Origin: Flavobacterium psychrophilum
GTDB lineage: Bacteria > Bacteroidota > Bacteroidia > Flavobacteriales > Flavobacteriaceae
DNA: 16,834 bases
Reading direction: 5' to 3'
Assembly (NCBI GenBank): GCA_945872875.1
Contig: CAMCBB010000034.1
Coordinates: forward strand, 1 to 16,834
Under the pieces are notes generated by a model, which was given only the letters and a program-made list of their open reading frames with translations, was not told the DNA's origin and did not search any database. Within the stretch, counting starts at the first letter, position 1. Every line of letters starts with the position of its first letter. Positions 8,316-16,484 of this stretch are shown here, in pieces. A program made the translations under genes and the position numbers.

Positions 8316-8327
8316 TTATACCCTATT
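8316..8327. repeat. TTATACCCTATT repeat, copy 1 (possible operator)
   Basis: This 12-mer is identical to 8368-8379 and in the same orientation, 52 bases apart. It lies between the glnN -7 element and the start codon, at roughly +5 to +16 of the predicted transcript. A protein bound here could block transcription of glnN. Confidence 0.45.
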
Positions 8328-8336
8328 ATTTTGATG

Positions 8337-8344
8337 CAAATATA
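8337..8344 (-). promoter_or_regulatory. -7 promoter element for glnN
   Basis: The minus-strand sequence TATATTTG is a perfect TAnnTTTG. The predicted start of transcription is near 8332, about 34 bases before the ATG. There is no TTG at 17-23 bases upstream. The region where a -33 box would be expected abuts repeat copy 2, which would fit an activator-dependent promoter (inference). Confidence 0.5.
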
Positions 8345-8367
8345 TTAATATTTTGATTAAAAATAAA

Positions 8368-8392
8368 TTATACCCTATTTTTTTAGGGGGTA
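8368..8392. promoter_or_regulatory. TTATACCCTATT repeat, copy 2, with inverted half-site
   Basis: The second copy of the 12-mer (8368-8379) is followed by an inverted half-site. CCCTA (8373-8377) faces TAGGG (8384-8388) across six T residues, continuing to GGTA at 8392. Relative to glnN this is about -36 to -60. The arrangement looks like a dimeric operator, but no regulator is known from this window. Confidence 0.45.
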
Positions 8393-8447
8393 AAAATAAA
8401 AATTTATTAACAACTTAATATGGATAATTAATAGACATTAAAATGTT

Positions 8448-8455
8448 TATCTTTG
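8448..8455 (+). promoter_or_regulatory. -7 promoter element for the TerC-family gene
   Basis: TATCTTTG is a perfect TAnnTTTG located 29 bases before the ATG at 8485. No TTG occurs at the usual -33 distance. The short leader leaves no room for a manganese riboswitch of the kind found upstream of some TerC-family genes elsewhere. Confidence 0.55.
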
Positions 8456-8484
8456 ATGAAATTTACAATTTATAATTAACTATA

Positions 8485-9432
8485 ATGGTTTGGATTCTAT
8501 TCATATTATTAATTTCAATCTTTTTGGCTTTAGATTTGGGAGTTTTCAACAAAACACCACACATAATAAGCTCTAAGGAGGCAGGTATTTGGACCGCTGT
8601 TTGGGTTACTATTTCAATGGCTTTTTCAGGAGTAATATATTGGTTATACCAAAATAACTATTTGGATAATCCAACTCAACTAAAACCACTAGAAGCTTCA
8701 ATTAAATTTCTCACTGGCTATTTAATTGAATTATCGCTTAGTGCAGATAATATTTTTGTAATCGCTATAATTTTCTCCTCCTTTAAAATTGCACAAAAAT
8801 ACCAGCATCGCGTACTGTTTTGGGGAATCATAGGTGCCATTTTTTTTAGAGGACTAATGATTTTCTTTGGCGTGCTTTTAATTCAGAAAATAAATTGGAT
8901 TACCTATGTTTTTGGCGCTTTTTTATTATTTACAGCTATAAAAATGCTCTTCAAAAAAGATGAAGAAGATTTCAATCCTAAAGATTCTAAAGTATATAAA
9001 ATAATTGGAAAAATTATTCCAATTACAAGTCACCGCGACCATGATCACTTTATCATTAAAGAAAACAATAAAAATTATGCTACCCCACTTCTAGTCGCCT
9101 TATTAGTAATTGAAGTTATGGATGTGGTTTTTGCAATCGATAGTGTGCCAGCTATTTTAGCAATTACCTCAGACCCCTTTTTAGTTTTTAGCTCTAATAT
9201 ATTTGCTATTTTAGGCTTACGATCTATGTATTTCTTCTTAGCGAACATGTTGGAAAAATTCAGTTATCTAGAATATAGTTTGATTGCCATATTATTTTTT
9301 GTTGGGATTAAAATGTTGTTAGTACATTTTTACAAATTTCCGGAATGGGTTTCTTTATGTTTTATTGGAATTGCATTAGCAACCGGAGTAATTGTTTCTC
9401 TTAAAAAAGCAAATTCTATTGAACCTAAATAA
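8485..9432 (+). CDS. TerC-family integral membrane protein (Alx type)
   Basis: This 315-residue polytopic membrane protein has about eight or nine hydrophobic segments (near 2-21, 35-54, 74-99, 110-132, 137-154, 200-226, 231-254, 262-280 and 286-304). The family motifs are LSLSADNIFVIAIIF (83-97) and EVMDVVFAIDSVPAI (210-224), two related halves with conserved acidic residues in the membrane. A hydrophilic loop at about 157-198 contains the histidine-rich HRDHDHF (183-189). TerC-family proteins are tied to tellurium resistance and, for the Alx/MeeF types, to manganese export. The substrate here cannot be read from sequence. No ter genes are adjacent, so a tellurite role is not supported. It has its own promoter and a hairpin immediately after the stop. 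Confidence 0.92.
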   Translation: MVWILFILLISIFLALDLGVFNKTPHIISSKEAGIWTAVWVTISMAFSGVIYWLYQNNYLDNPTQLKPLEASIKFLTGYLIELSLSADNIFVIAIIFSSFKIAQKYQHRVLFWGIIGAIFFRGLMIFFGVLLIQKINWITYVFGAFLLFTAIKMLFKKDEEDFNPKDSKVYKIIGKIIPITSHRDHDHFIIKENNKNYATPLLVALLVIEVMDVVFAIDSVPAILAITSDPFLVFSSNIFAILGLRSMYFFLANMLEKFSYLEYSLIAILFFVGIKMLLVHFYKFPEWVSLCFIGIALATGVIVSLKKANSIEPK

Positions 9433-9464
9433 AAAAGAGGCTGTATTTAAACACAACCTCTTTT
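9431..9464. terminator. Shared bidirectional terminator between terC-type gene and lipoprotein gene
   Basis: AAAAGAGG (9433-9440) pairs with CCTCTTTT (9457-9464), and the inner CTGT (9441-9444) faces ACAA (9453-9456). In the minus-strand RNA the stem is 12 pairs with one G-U wobble and a following U-tract. In the plus-strand RNA the same position is a C-A mismatch. It therefore suits the minus-strand lipoprotein gene better, while also lying directly after the plus-strand stop. Confidence 0.7.
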
Positions 9465-9493
9465 CAAACAAACAAATTATAAACTAACCAAAT

Positions 9494-10009
9494 CTATTTT
9501 ATTTTAAGCACCTTTTCAGGATTAATATTATACGCTTTTACAACTGCATTATAATCATTAAAGTTAACTGAATTTGCATTTTTATTTCCAAAGAAACCAG
9601 GAATTACAACTACTCTCAATATCTGATTTATTCTATATACTGAAGAAATTCCAGCTAAATCAAACCCTTCCATGTAAATATTTACATCATATCGAGTAAA
9701 ATCAAAATCATATCTAAAATCCACCACACCACTATTTAAATAATATGTTTCTGGTAATAATTTCCAAATATCATTTCCGCCAGTAATGCCAGAAAGACGG
9801 TAAACTAAAACCATATCCGAAGTATAAATGGCATGAGGATAAGTTATTAAATTACTAAAGTTATTAGTTGTAGTAAACGATCTATTATATTCCCATACTT
9901 CACTTATTGTATCGTTATCTACTGTGTTAATAGGAGCTGTTTCGTTAACAGTACAAGATTGAAAAGTTACTATTCCAATAAAGGCCAAAAGAAGTGTAAA
10001 TTTTTTCAT
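9494..10009 (-). CDS. Small lipoprotein of unknown function
   Basis: This 171-residue protein has a lipoprotein signal peptide ending TFQSC, with the acylated Cys at 19. A short Thr/Asn/Asp-rich spacer follows, then a domain of about 135 residues. The domain is rich in aromatic residues and predicted strands (SEVWEYNRSF, SDMVLVYRLSGI, DIWKLLPETYYLNSG, VDFRYDFDFTRYDVNIYMEG, RVVVIPGFF). I do not recognise a characterised family, though similar small lipoproteins are common in Flavobacteriia. It sits alone, divergent from the DUF1543 gene. Upstream is the best sigma-54-type promoter candidate in the window, and a hairpin terminator follows. This suggests regulated expression under particular conditions, but no function can be assigned. 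Confidence 0.78.
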   Translation of the reverse strand: MKKFTLLLAFIGIVTFQSCTVNETAPINTVDNDTISEVWEYNRSFTTTNNFSNLITYPHAIYTSDMVLVYRLSGITGGNDIWKLLPETYYLNSGVVDFRYDFDFTRYDVNIYMEGFDLAGISSVYRINQILRVVVIPGFFGNKNANSVNFNDYNAVVKAYNINPEKVLKIK

Positions 10010-10042
10010 GATAATTTATATTTAGGTTATACAACTTACCTT

Positions 10043-10058
10043 TCAATACTTGTGCCAA
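10043..10058 (-). promoter_or_regulatory. Sigma-54-type -24/-12 promoter for the small lipoprotein gene
   Basis: The minus strand reads TTGGCAC-AAGTA-TTGA. It matches the sigma-54 consensus TTGGCAC-N5-TTGC at every fixed position except the last C. The GG doublet and the downstream G have the required 10-base spacing. Transcription would begin near 10032, leaving a leader of about 22 bases to the ATG at 10009. No TAnnTTTG element was found for this gene. Confidence 0.55.
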
Positions 10059-10081
10059 ACTTTACAATTGACAAAAAAATG

Positions 10082-10089
10082 TACCTTTG
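10082..10089 (+). promoter_or_regulatory. -7 promoter element for the DUF1543 gene
   Basis: TACCTTTG is a perfect TAnnTTTG but ends only 4 bases before the ATG at 10094. Transcription would start at or next to the start codon. The mRNA would then be leaderless or nearly so, or else the true start is a downstream Met codon (10106 or 10112). Confidence 0.45.
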
Positions 10090-10093
10090 ACAG

Positions 10094-10645
10094 ATGAAAT
10101 TATATATGATTATGATTGGATGTCGCCCAAAAGGAAGATATACCGAGCAGCACGACATTTTTTTTGGCATTGGGAATTCCATAAAAGAGTTGACTCCACA
10201 AATGAATGAATTTTGGCCTGAAGCCAAAGGAAATTTCCACATTGATGCATGGAGAGAAGTAAATTTTGTTGATAATTATAAAATTGAAGTCGTTCCAAAA
10301 GGTACCGCAACTGTCAACTCATCTCAATTATTTTTCATAAACCTTGGCGGATATAAGGAAAATGAATTTGAAGAATACCATTACAAAATACTTTCGGTTG
10401 GCGATTCGTTATCCGAAGTAACCCAAAAAGCTAAAAAAACGACCTTTTATAAACATTTCGGATTTAAAGGTGCGACTTCCCACATTGACGATAAATTCGG
10501 AATTGACATTGATGACACCTATAAAGTGAAAGAAATTTTAGCACCAGCTTTCTCAAATAACTATGATATTCAAATTTCTAAAACTGAAATTATAGAAGAA
10601 GATGTATTTCATATTGGATATTTAAACCTAGATAAAATTAAATAA
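10094..10645 (+). CDS. DUF1543 domain protein
   Basis: This 183-residue soluble protein has no signal peptide. It contains two related segments, as in the DUF1543 family. The first (about 1-70) has GCRPKGRYTEQHDIFFGIG, FWPEAKGNFHIDAWREV and YKIEVVPKG. The second (about 78-145) has LFFINLGGYKENEFEEYHYKI, AKKTTFYKHFGFKGATSHIDDKFGIDIDD. The function is unknown. Conserved His and Asp residues (EQHD, SHIDD) could bind metal, but that is speculation. The family begins MKLYM, supporting the ATG at 10094 even though the -7 element is almost adjacent. A 45-codon basic frame follows 2 bases after the stop. Confidence 0.85.
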   Translation: MKLYMIMIGCRPKGRYTEQHDIFFGIGNSIKELTPQMNEFWPEAKGNFHIDAWREVNFVDNYKIEVVPKGTATVNSSQLFFINLGGYKENEFEEYHYKILSVGDSLSEVTQKAKKTTFYKHFGFKGATSHIDDKFGIDIDDTYKVKEILAPAFSNNYDIQISKTEIIEEDVFHIGYLNLDKIK

Positions 10646-10647
10646 AC

Positions 10648-10785
10648 ATGGGAAGAAATAACGAGCGTAACATCAAGAAGCACAACGACAAACTTCATAA
10701 AGAGCAAGACAAAGCAAAAGCAAAAAAAGTAGCTCGAGAAGAAAGGCTAAAGGAGATAATTAGAAAACACAACAGCTTAATTTAA
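10648..10785 (+). CDS. Small basic helical protein, 45 residues
   Basis: The ATG at 10648 lies 2 bases after the DUF1543 stop, and the frame runs to a TAA at 10783-10785. The product begins MGRNNERNIKKHNDKLHKEQ. It is very rich in Lys, Arg and Glu, continuing with DKAKAKKVAREERLKEIIRK, and is probably one long helix, perhaps able to bind nucleic acid. I do not recognise a family. The tight spacing suggests translational coupling with the DUF1543 gene. The frame ends 1 base before the convergent stop of the PKD-domain gene. A frame this short can occur by chance, but the spacing and strong amphipathic composition favour a real gene. Confidence 0.6.
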   Translation: MGRNNERNIKKHNDKLHKEQDKAKAKKVAREERLKEIIRKHNSLI

Positions 10786-10786
10786 A

Positions 10787-12364
10787 TTATTTCTTAACTA
10801 TTTTCCTAATTAACTGACCATTTTCAGTATTGATTTTAACAAAATACATTCCACCAGAAAAACAAGATAAATCTAATTTATCGGTTACATATTCTCCTAA
10901 AACATTATAAATAGAGATGTTTTTTATTAGTTGTTTTGGATTATTTAGGACTAAAAACTCTCCACTTGTTGGATTTGGATATAAAACTATTCCTAAATTA
11001 AAATTAAATGAAGTTGTATCTAATAAATCAATTGGATAACAGTCGGATATGCTTTCACATCCATTTGTATTTAATAGCACAGCATAATTTCCACTAACAG
11101 TAGGTGAAAAATTTTGAGCTGTTTGACCAATTATTAAAGCATTATTATTATCACAATCTACCCATTGATAGGAAGTTCCAGTTAAAATTCTGTCTGCAGT
11201 TAATAAAGGACCGTTTACTGTAACTCCGTTCGTAAAGGCATTTTGAGTGTCTGTTATTGTAATAGGAATCGTAACAGAGTCCACCTGGTCTGGATCGCAA
11301 AAAGTATTAGTTATTGTTAATGTAACTTGTTTAATTCCTGGACAAGAATAATTATGAGTTGGATTAATACTTGCACTTGATGGTGAGCCATCACCAAAAT
11401 CCCAACTTAATGTATCAAAATTAGTACTTCCATTTACAAAAGAAACAGATGCATTATTCGTATTTGTATTAAAATCACTTGCAATAGGTAAAAATCCAAA
11501 AACTGCAGTTGGCATCAAACATCTCTGAATATCAAAATAAGTAATATCAGTCGGAATAAATTGGGAAGCTACTTCATTTCCATCTACTTGCAACACAGGA
11601 ATTCCATAAGCTGGGTCAAACCATTTATAAGAAATAGTAGTTGAAGTATTTTGCAAAGGAGTTCCATTAGTAGTAATTGTAACATTATTTACAACCGTTG
11701 TTTTCATTTTTAAAACATTTCCAAAAGTTCCAAAAGGGGTAGTAAGGGCGCCCCAACCTTCTACTAAATTAGTTCTTTGACCTAGAGATGCATATTGTAT
11801 TGGCGCACCAAGATTTGTTAAATCCACACTTAAAGAATTGTTAGTAGTGTAATTATCATTAAAACTTATTGGAAATTGATATAGCACATCTGGAGTTTGA
11901 TAATTAGCTACAAAAGGAACAGATGTTCCGTTCAAAGTAATTGAAGATCCAATCATTTTATTCAACAAAGAGGTGGTAGATAATTTAAGATGGTCGATAA
12001 CGTTTGTTATTCCAAAACCTTGCAGTTGAAGACCATTAGTTAATTTTGTAGCTAAACTGAAGTTGCTATTAAATTGCGAATTACAATTAAAAATATATCC
12101 ATTATACAAACACCAAATATTTTTATAGCCCGCGGTATTTGGATTTTGATATAAAAGTGTTTCTTGAGTACTTGGAACTAAGTCGCTATAATTCCAGTTA
12201 TAATTAGCTCCTGTTTGAACAAAATCATTACCAACCAATCCTGATATTGAGTGACTTACAATAAAAGATTCGTTTTGCGCAGCATAATCAGAAGAATTAT
12301 AAGTTATTTGAGCAAATGAAAACTGAGATAATATATATATCAAAAATAATATTGTTTTTTTCAT
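10787..12364 (-). CDS. Secreted PKD-domain protein with T9SS type A sorting domain
   Basis: This 525-residue protein is exported by the type IX secretion system and probably cell-surface attached or released. A signal peptide occupies residues 1-19 (cleavage near SFAQ). A large Asn/Thr-rich region (20-280) has no recognised catalytic motif. A PKD domain lies at about 285-372, with the WDFGDGSPS motif at 321-329 and THNYSCPGIKQVTLTI. An Ig-like segment (about 376-445) has SYQWVDCDNN and SGNYAVLLNTNGC, as in many gliding-bacteria surface proteins. The C-terminal sorting domain (about 456-525) starts at LYPNPTSGEF and ends GGMYFVKINTENGQLIRKIVKK. Conserved substrate residues are not visible, so an adhesin-like or structural role is as likely as any. 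No clean TAnnTTTG lies in the 67 bases upstream. It may be expressed from further upstream. Confidence 0.88.
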   Translation of the reverse strand: MKKTILFLIYILSQFSFAQITYNSSDYAAQNESFIVSHSISGLVGNDFVQTGANYNWNYSDLVPSTQETLLYQNPNTAGYKNIWCLYNGYIFNCNSQFNSNFSLATKLTNGLQLQGFGITNVIDHLKLSTTSLLNKMIGSSITLNGTSVPFVANYQTPDVLYQFPISFNDNYTTNNSLSVDLTNLGAPIQYASLGQRTNLVEGWGALTTPFGTFGNVLKMKTTVVNNVTITTNGTPLQNTSTTISYKWFDPAYGIPVLQVDGNEVASQFIPTDITYFDIQRCLMPTAVFGFLPIASDFNTNTNNASVSFVNGSTNFDTLSWDFGDGSPSSASINPTHNYSCPGIKQVTLTITNTFCDPDQVDSVTIPITITDTQNAFTNGVTVNGPLLTADRILTGTSYQWVDCDNNNALIIGQTAQNFSPTVSGNYAVLLNTNGCESISDCYPIDLLDTTSFNFNLGIVLYPNPTSGEFLVLNNPKQLIKNISIYNVLGEYVTDKLDLSCFSGGMYFVKINTENGQLIRKIVKK

Positions 12365-12431
12365 AATTAATTTATTTAAATTTAAAGTAATTTATATAAC
12401 TCTATAAAATTAATTAAAATTTAGAATTAAT

Positions 12432-12902
12432 TTATTTTTTTATTGGAATCCAAATTTCTTCCTCTGAATTAGGATCATTATTCTTGTATTTTTCGCCTAA
12501 TATTTCAAACTGCGGATGGACACCTAACTCATATCCCGAAGCAGGCAACCACTCAGTATAAATTTGATTAAAAAAAGCAGCTGCATTGGCTTGATCACCC
12601 TTGTAATTAAAAACAGCATACAAGTTTTCATTCAAAACTAAAGTTTCCATTCCATCGGGAACCATCTCAAAATCAGAGACCGCAACTGCAGCCCATTTCA
12701 CAAAAGGGGTAGTTGGACTGAAATCAAAATTTTCTGGATTTACCTGAATATTATACAATTCGGTTCCAACTACATTTTGAATTTCTTTTCTGCGAGGCAT
12801 AAAACTGCTCCACAATTCAAAAGCACGATAATCGGCATAGGTAAACGAAAGATATTTACCTATGAATTTAGTTTCTGGAAATGTTTTTATTGTTGGATTC
12901 AA
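12432..12902 (-). CDS. GyrI-like / AraC effector-binding domain protein (TTG start)
   Basis: This is a single-domain protein of the GyrI-like small-molecule-binding family, which shares the ligand domain of AraC/MerR-type regulators. There is no DNA-binding domain. Key features are FMPRRKEI near the start, WAAVAVSDFEMVPDGMETLVL, YAVFNYKGDQANAAAFFNQIYTEWLPASGYEL and the closing EILGEKYKNNDPNSEEEIWIPIKK. An in-frame ATG at 12938 would overlap the mutase gene by 26 bases and add [12 protein letters not shown], which does not look like the family. Family members begin at or near NPTIKTLPE-type sequence, so I prefer the TTG at 12902-12900. This gives 156 residues and a 10-base gap after the mutase stop. 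Another TTG at 12911 is also possible. Co-transcription with the mutase gene is likely. The ligand is unknown. Confidence 0.8.
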   Translation of the reverse strand: MNPTIKTFPETKFIGKYLSFTYADYRAFELWSSFMPRRKEIQNVVGTELYNIQVNPENFDFSPTTPFVKWAAVAVSDFEMVPDGMETLVLNENLYAVFNYKGDQANAAAFFNQIYTEWLPASGYELGVHPQFEILGEKYKNNDPNSEEEIWIPIKK

Positions 12903-12912
12903 TAGATTCAAA

Positions 12913-15900
12913 TTACATATTGCGTCGATACTGGCCACCTACTTCAAATAAAGCACTCGTAATTTGTCCTAACGAAAACACTTTAGTAGCTTCCATTAAT
13001 TTTTCAAATATATTTTGGTTATTGATAGCTGCTTCTTGTATCGCATTCAATTCATTTAAAACTTTTTCTTCATTCGCTTTCTGAAGGTTCTGTAACATAT
13101 CAATTTGATATTGCTTTTCAGTTTCAGTAGCACGAATTACCTCTGCTGGAATAATTGTTGGTGATCCTTTTGAACTCAAAAAGGTATTCACCCCAATAAT
13201 TGGAAATTCTCCGGTATGTTTTAAAGTTTCATAATACAAACTTTCTTCTTGAATTTTAGATCTTTGGTACATCGTTTCCATAGCACCAAGAACTCCGCCA
13301 CGCTCTGTGATTCGGTCAAATTCTTGCAATACTGCATCTTCAACTAAATCGGTTAATTCTTCAATAATGAAGGAACCTTGAATTGGGTTTTCGTTTTTTG
13401 CCAAACCTAATTCTTTATTAATAATCAACTGAATTGCCATCGCTCTTCGCACCGATTCTTCAGTTGGCGTAGTAATTGCCTCGTCATACGCATTGGTATG
13501 CAACGAATTACAGTTATCATAAATTGCATACAACGCTTGTAACGTAGTACGAATATCATTAAAGTCAATTTCTTGTGCGTGAAGTGAACGCCCTGAAGTT
13601 TGAATGTGGTATTTCAACATTTGGGCTCTTTCGTTGGCACCGTACTTATTTTTCATGGCTTTCGCCCAAATTTTACGCGCCACACGACCAATAACCGCAT
13701 ATTCTGGATCAATTCCGTTAGAGAAAAAGAACGATAAGTTAGGGCCAAAATCGTTGATATTCATTCCGCGGCTTAAATAATATTCCACGTAAGTGAACCC
13801 ATTAGCTAAAGTGAATGCCAATTGCGTAATTGGATTGGCACCGGCCTCTGCGATATGATACCCAGAAATAGAAACCGAATAAAAATTTCGAACATTCTCT
13901 TTGATGAAATATTCTTGAACATCACCCATTAATCGTAAGGCAAATTCAGTAGAAAAAATACAAGTGTTTTGCGCCTGATCTTCTTTTAAAATATCTGCCT
14001 GAACCGTTCCACGAACTTGCGATAAGGTTTTAATTTTGATATCGTTATACACATTCAAAGGCAACACTTGATCTCCGGTAACTCCCAAAAGCAGCAATCC
14101 CAAACCATTATTTCCTTCGGGTAAATCCCCTTGGTATTTTGGTCTAACAGTTCCTTTTTTCTTATAGATTTCATTGATTTTTTCTTCAATTTCTGCTTGA
14201 AGATTATTTTCAATAATATATTTTTCACAATTTTGATCGATGGCCGCATTCATAAAAAAGCCAAGCAACATAGGTGCCGGACCATTAATAGTCATTGAAA
14301 CCGAGGTCAAGGCATGCGTCAAATCAAAACCAGAATACAGTTTTTTAGCATCATCCAAACAACAAATGGAAACACCGGCATTACCAATTTTTCCATAAAT
14401 ATCGGGGCGCATGTGTGGATCATTTCCGTATAAGGTAACCGAATCAAAAGCGGTAGACAATCTTTTTGCTGGCAATCCAGCGCTTACATAATGAAAACGC
14501 TTATTGGTTCTTTCTGGACCACCTTCACCTGCAAACATTCGGCTTGGATCTTCGCCTTCTCTCTTAAATGGATACAATCCAGAGGCAAAAGGAAATTCTC
14601 CCGGAACATTTTCTTGTAAATTCCATTTTAATATATCACCCCAAGCTTGGTATTTTGGCAAGGCCACTTTTGGAATTTGCGAATGCGATAAACTTTCGCT
14701 GTGCGTTTTAATTTCGATGACTTTATCACGAACTTTAAAACTATAAATAGGATTTTTATATTTATTTACTTTCTCCTCCCAAGTTAGAATTATCTCCCAA
14801 TTGTATGGATCAAGATTCATTTTAACACGGTCAAATTCTTTATAAAGTAATTCTAAAAATTGATGAGATTCCTCCTTCGTCGGAATGACAATATTCTCTA
14901 AACCAACTTTAGTTAATTCCGGTGTTTTACCTGAAACGGTTTCTATGGTTTTGAAAATTCCGTATAATTTTTGAGCAACTTCAACTTGTGACAAAGCAGT
15001 TTCATCGTACTTTCTGTTGTTTTCTGCTATTTCAGACAAATAACGGGTTCTGTGTGGCGGAATCACAAATACTTTTTCACTCATTTCACGAGTGATTTGG
15101 AAAGTCGATTTTAAATCGGATCCTGTTTTCTCTACAATTTTATCCATAATCGATTTGTAGAGCGTATTCATTCCTGGATCATTAAATTGCGAAGCGATAG
15201 TTCCAAATATTGGCATCGAATCGGTATCGGCATCCCATAAATTATGATTTCTTTGGTATTGCTTTTTCACATCGCGAATCGCGTCTAAAGCCCCTCTTTT
15301 ATCAAATTTATTAAGCGCTACCAAATCGGCAAAATCCAACATATCGATTTTTTCTAATTGTGTAGCCGCACCAAATTCGGGTGTCATTACATACAAGGAA
15401 ACATCCGAATGATCCATAATTTCGGTATCACTTTGACCTATTCCAGAAGTTTCTAATATTATCAAATCATATTTCGCCGCTTTTAAAACTTCGATAGCTT
15501 CGTTTACATATTTAGACAAAGCCAAATTGGATTGACGCGTTGCCAAAGAACGCATATAAACCCGCGGATTATTGATGGCATTCATACGGATACGATCACC
15601 AAGTAACGCACCTCCAGTTTTTCTTTTGGATGGATCTACAGAAACTAACCCGATTGTTTTTTCAGGAAAATCAATTAAAAAACGACGCACTAATTCGTCA
15701 ACCAAAGACGATTTACCCGCACCTCCAGTTCCGGTAATTCCTAGAACAGGCGTTTTATTTGTTTCATTTTTCTTATGAATTGCATCAAATGCTGGCTTTG
15801 CAATTTCAGGAAAATTTTCTGCAGCCGAGATCAATCGAGCAATTGCCGTTGGATTTTTATCTTCAATATGCGTCAATTCGTCTTTTAAAATAGCACCCAC

Positions 15901-16338
15901 AGGATAATCCGATCGTTGTACCAAATCATTAATCATCCCTTGTAATCCCATCGCGCGACCATCATCTGGTGAATATATTCTTTCAATTCCGTATTCTTGC
16001 AATTCGGCAATCTCCGTTGGCAGAATTACTCCTCCACCTCCACCAAAAATTTTAATATGTCCGGCTCCTTTTTCCTTAAGTAAATCATACATGTATTTAA
16101 AATACTCATTGTGACCGCCTTGATACGAAGTCATAGCAATGGCATTGGCATCTTCCTGAATTGCTGTATTCACTACTTCTTCCACGCTTCGATCGTGGCC
16201 CAAGTGAATCACTTCCACTCCAGTAGATTGGATAATTCTACGCATGATGTTTATTGCTGCATCGTGACCATCAAAAAGAGAGGCAGCAGTAACAATTCTT
16301 ACTTTATATTTAGGAGTATAGGGCGTTTGTGGTTCCAT
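12913..16338 (-). CDS. icmF: Fused coenzyme B12-dependent acyl-CoA mutase with GTPase chaperone domain (IcmF, isobutyryl-CoA mutase type)
   Basis: This enzyme interconverts isobutyryl-CoA and n-butyryl-CoA by an adenosylcobalamin radical rearrangement, in the cytosol. The 1141-residue chain has three parts. A B12-binding domain (about 12-145) shows DGHDAA (23-28, lower-ligand His25), TSYQGGH and FGGGGG. A MeaB-like G-protein domain (about 195-410) shows GTGGAGKSS (203-211), ETSGIGQSD (296-304) and NKFD (343-346). The mutase barrel (about 565-1135) follows. Phe602 in RMFAG and Gln790 in AQNT occupy the positions held by Tyr and Arg in methylmalonyl-CoA mutase, and His828 is in SGYHIAEAG. The F/Q pair marks isobutyryl-type mutases. 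The frame is open back to 16473, but the protein family starts near the B12 domain, so the ATG at 16338 is chosen. Databases often label it methylmalonyl-CoA mutase family. Confidence 0.93.
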   Translation of the reverse strand: MEPQTPYTPKYKVRIVTAASLFDGHDAAINIMRRIIQSTGVEVIHLGHDRSVEEVVNTAIQEDANAIAMTSYQGGHNEYFKYMYDLLKEKGAGHIKIFGGGGGVILPTEIAELQEYGIERIYSPDDGRAMGLQGMINDLVQRSDYPVGAILKDELTHIEDKNPTAIARLISAAENFPEIAKPAFDAIHKKNETNKTPVLGITGTGGAGKSSLVDELVRRFLIDFPEKTIGLVSVDPSKRKTGGALLGDRIRMNAINNPRVYMRSLATRQSNLALSKYVNEAIEVLKAAKYDLIILETSGIGQSDTEIMDHSDVSLYVMTPEFGAATQLEKIDMLDFADLVALNKFDKRGALDAIRDVKKQYQRNHNLWDADTDSMPIFGTIASQFNDPGMNTLYKSIMDKIVEKTGSDLKSTFQITREMSEKVFVIPPHRTRYLSEIAENNRKYDETALSQVEVAQKLYGIFKTIETVSGKTPELTKVGLENIVIPTKEESHQFLELLYKEFDRVKMNLDPYNWEIILTWEEKVNKYKNPIYSFKVRDKVIEIKTHSESLSHSQIPKVALPKYQAWGDILKWNLQENVPGEFPFASGLYPFKREGEDPSRMFAGEGGPERTNKRFHYVSAGLPAKRLSTAFDSVTLYGNDPHMRPDIYGKIGNAGVSICCLDDAKKLYSGFDLTHALTSVSMTINGPAPMLLGFFMNAAIDQNCEKYIIENNLQAEIEEKINEIYKKKGTVRPKYQGDLPEGNNGLGLLLLGVTGDQVLPLNVYNDIKIKTLSQVRGTVQADILKEDQAQNTCIFSTEFALRLMGDVQEYFIKENVRNFYSVSISGYHIAEAGANPITQLAFTLANGFTYVEYYLSRGMNINDFGPNLSFFFSNGIDPEYAVIGRVARKIWAKAMKNKYGANERAQMLKYHIQTSGRSLHAQEIDFNDIRTTLQALYAIYDNCNSLHTNAYDEAITTPTEESVRRAMAIQLIINKELGLAKNENPIQGSFIIEELTDLVEDAVLQEFDRITERGGVLGAMETMYQRSKIQEESLYYETLKHTGEFPIIGVNTFLSSKGSPTIIPAEVIRATETEKQYQIDMLQNLQKANEEKVLNELNAIQEAAINNQNIFEKLMEATKVFSLGQITSALFEVGGQYRRNM

Positions 16339-16397
16339 TGGTGATTTATATTCAATTTTGAGAGCGCAATTTACGAATTTAATAATTTTATAGCCTT

Positions 16398-16405
16398 CAA
16401 ATTTA
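16398..16405 (-). promoter_or_regulatory. -7 promoter element for the mutase gene
   Basis: The minus-strand sequence TAAATTTG is a perfect TAnnTTTG, 59 bases before the ATG at 16338. No TTG lies at the expected -33 distance. The assignment is therefore tentative in this AT-rich divergent region. Confidence 0.35.
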
Positions 16406-16484
16406 TCTAAAACTTTACCGTTATTTGTGAATTCAAAATAAAGGCATACTATTTGCATACACTTGAAAAACAAAATCGATAAGC

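Noticed and set aside
8456..8484. Manganese (yybP-ykoY) riboswitch before the TerC-family gene
   Set aside because: The predicted leader is only about 25 bases, far too short to hold such a structure.
8485..9432. Tellurite resistance island
   Set aside because: Only the TerC-family protein is present, with no terA, terB, terD or terZ-type neighbours. Its divergent partner is a housekeeping gene.
10036..10310. Two minus-strand open frames of 66-68 codons opposite the DUF1543 gene
   Set aside because: They are antisense to a well-conserved domain and have no recognisable features.
12365..12431. Promoter of the PKD-domain gene
   Set aside because: The region is almost pure A/T, has only imperfect -7-like strings and no convincing -33 box, so no promoter could be called.
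16339..16473. N-terminal extension of the fused mutase by 45 codons
   Set aside because: The extension has no domain, lies in the divergent intergenic region over a candidate promoter, and the family begins close to the B12-binding domain.
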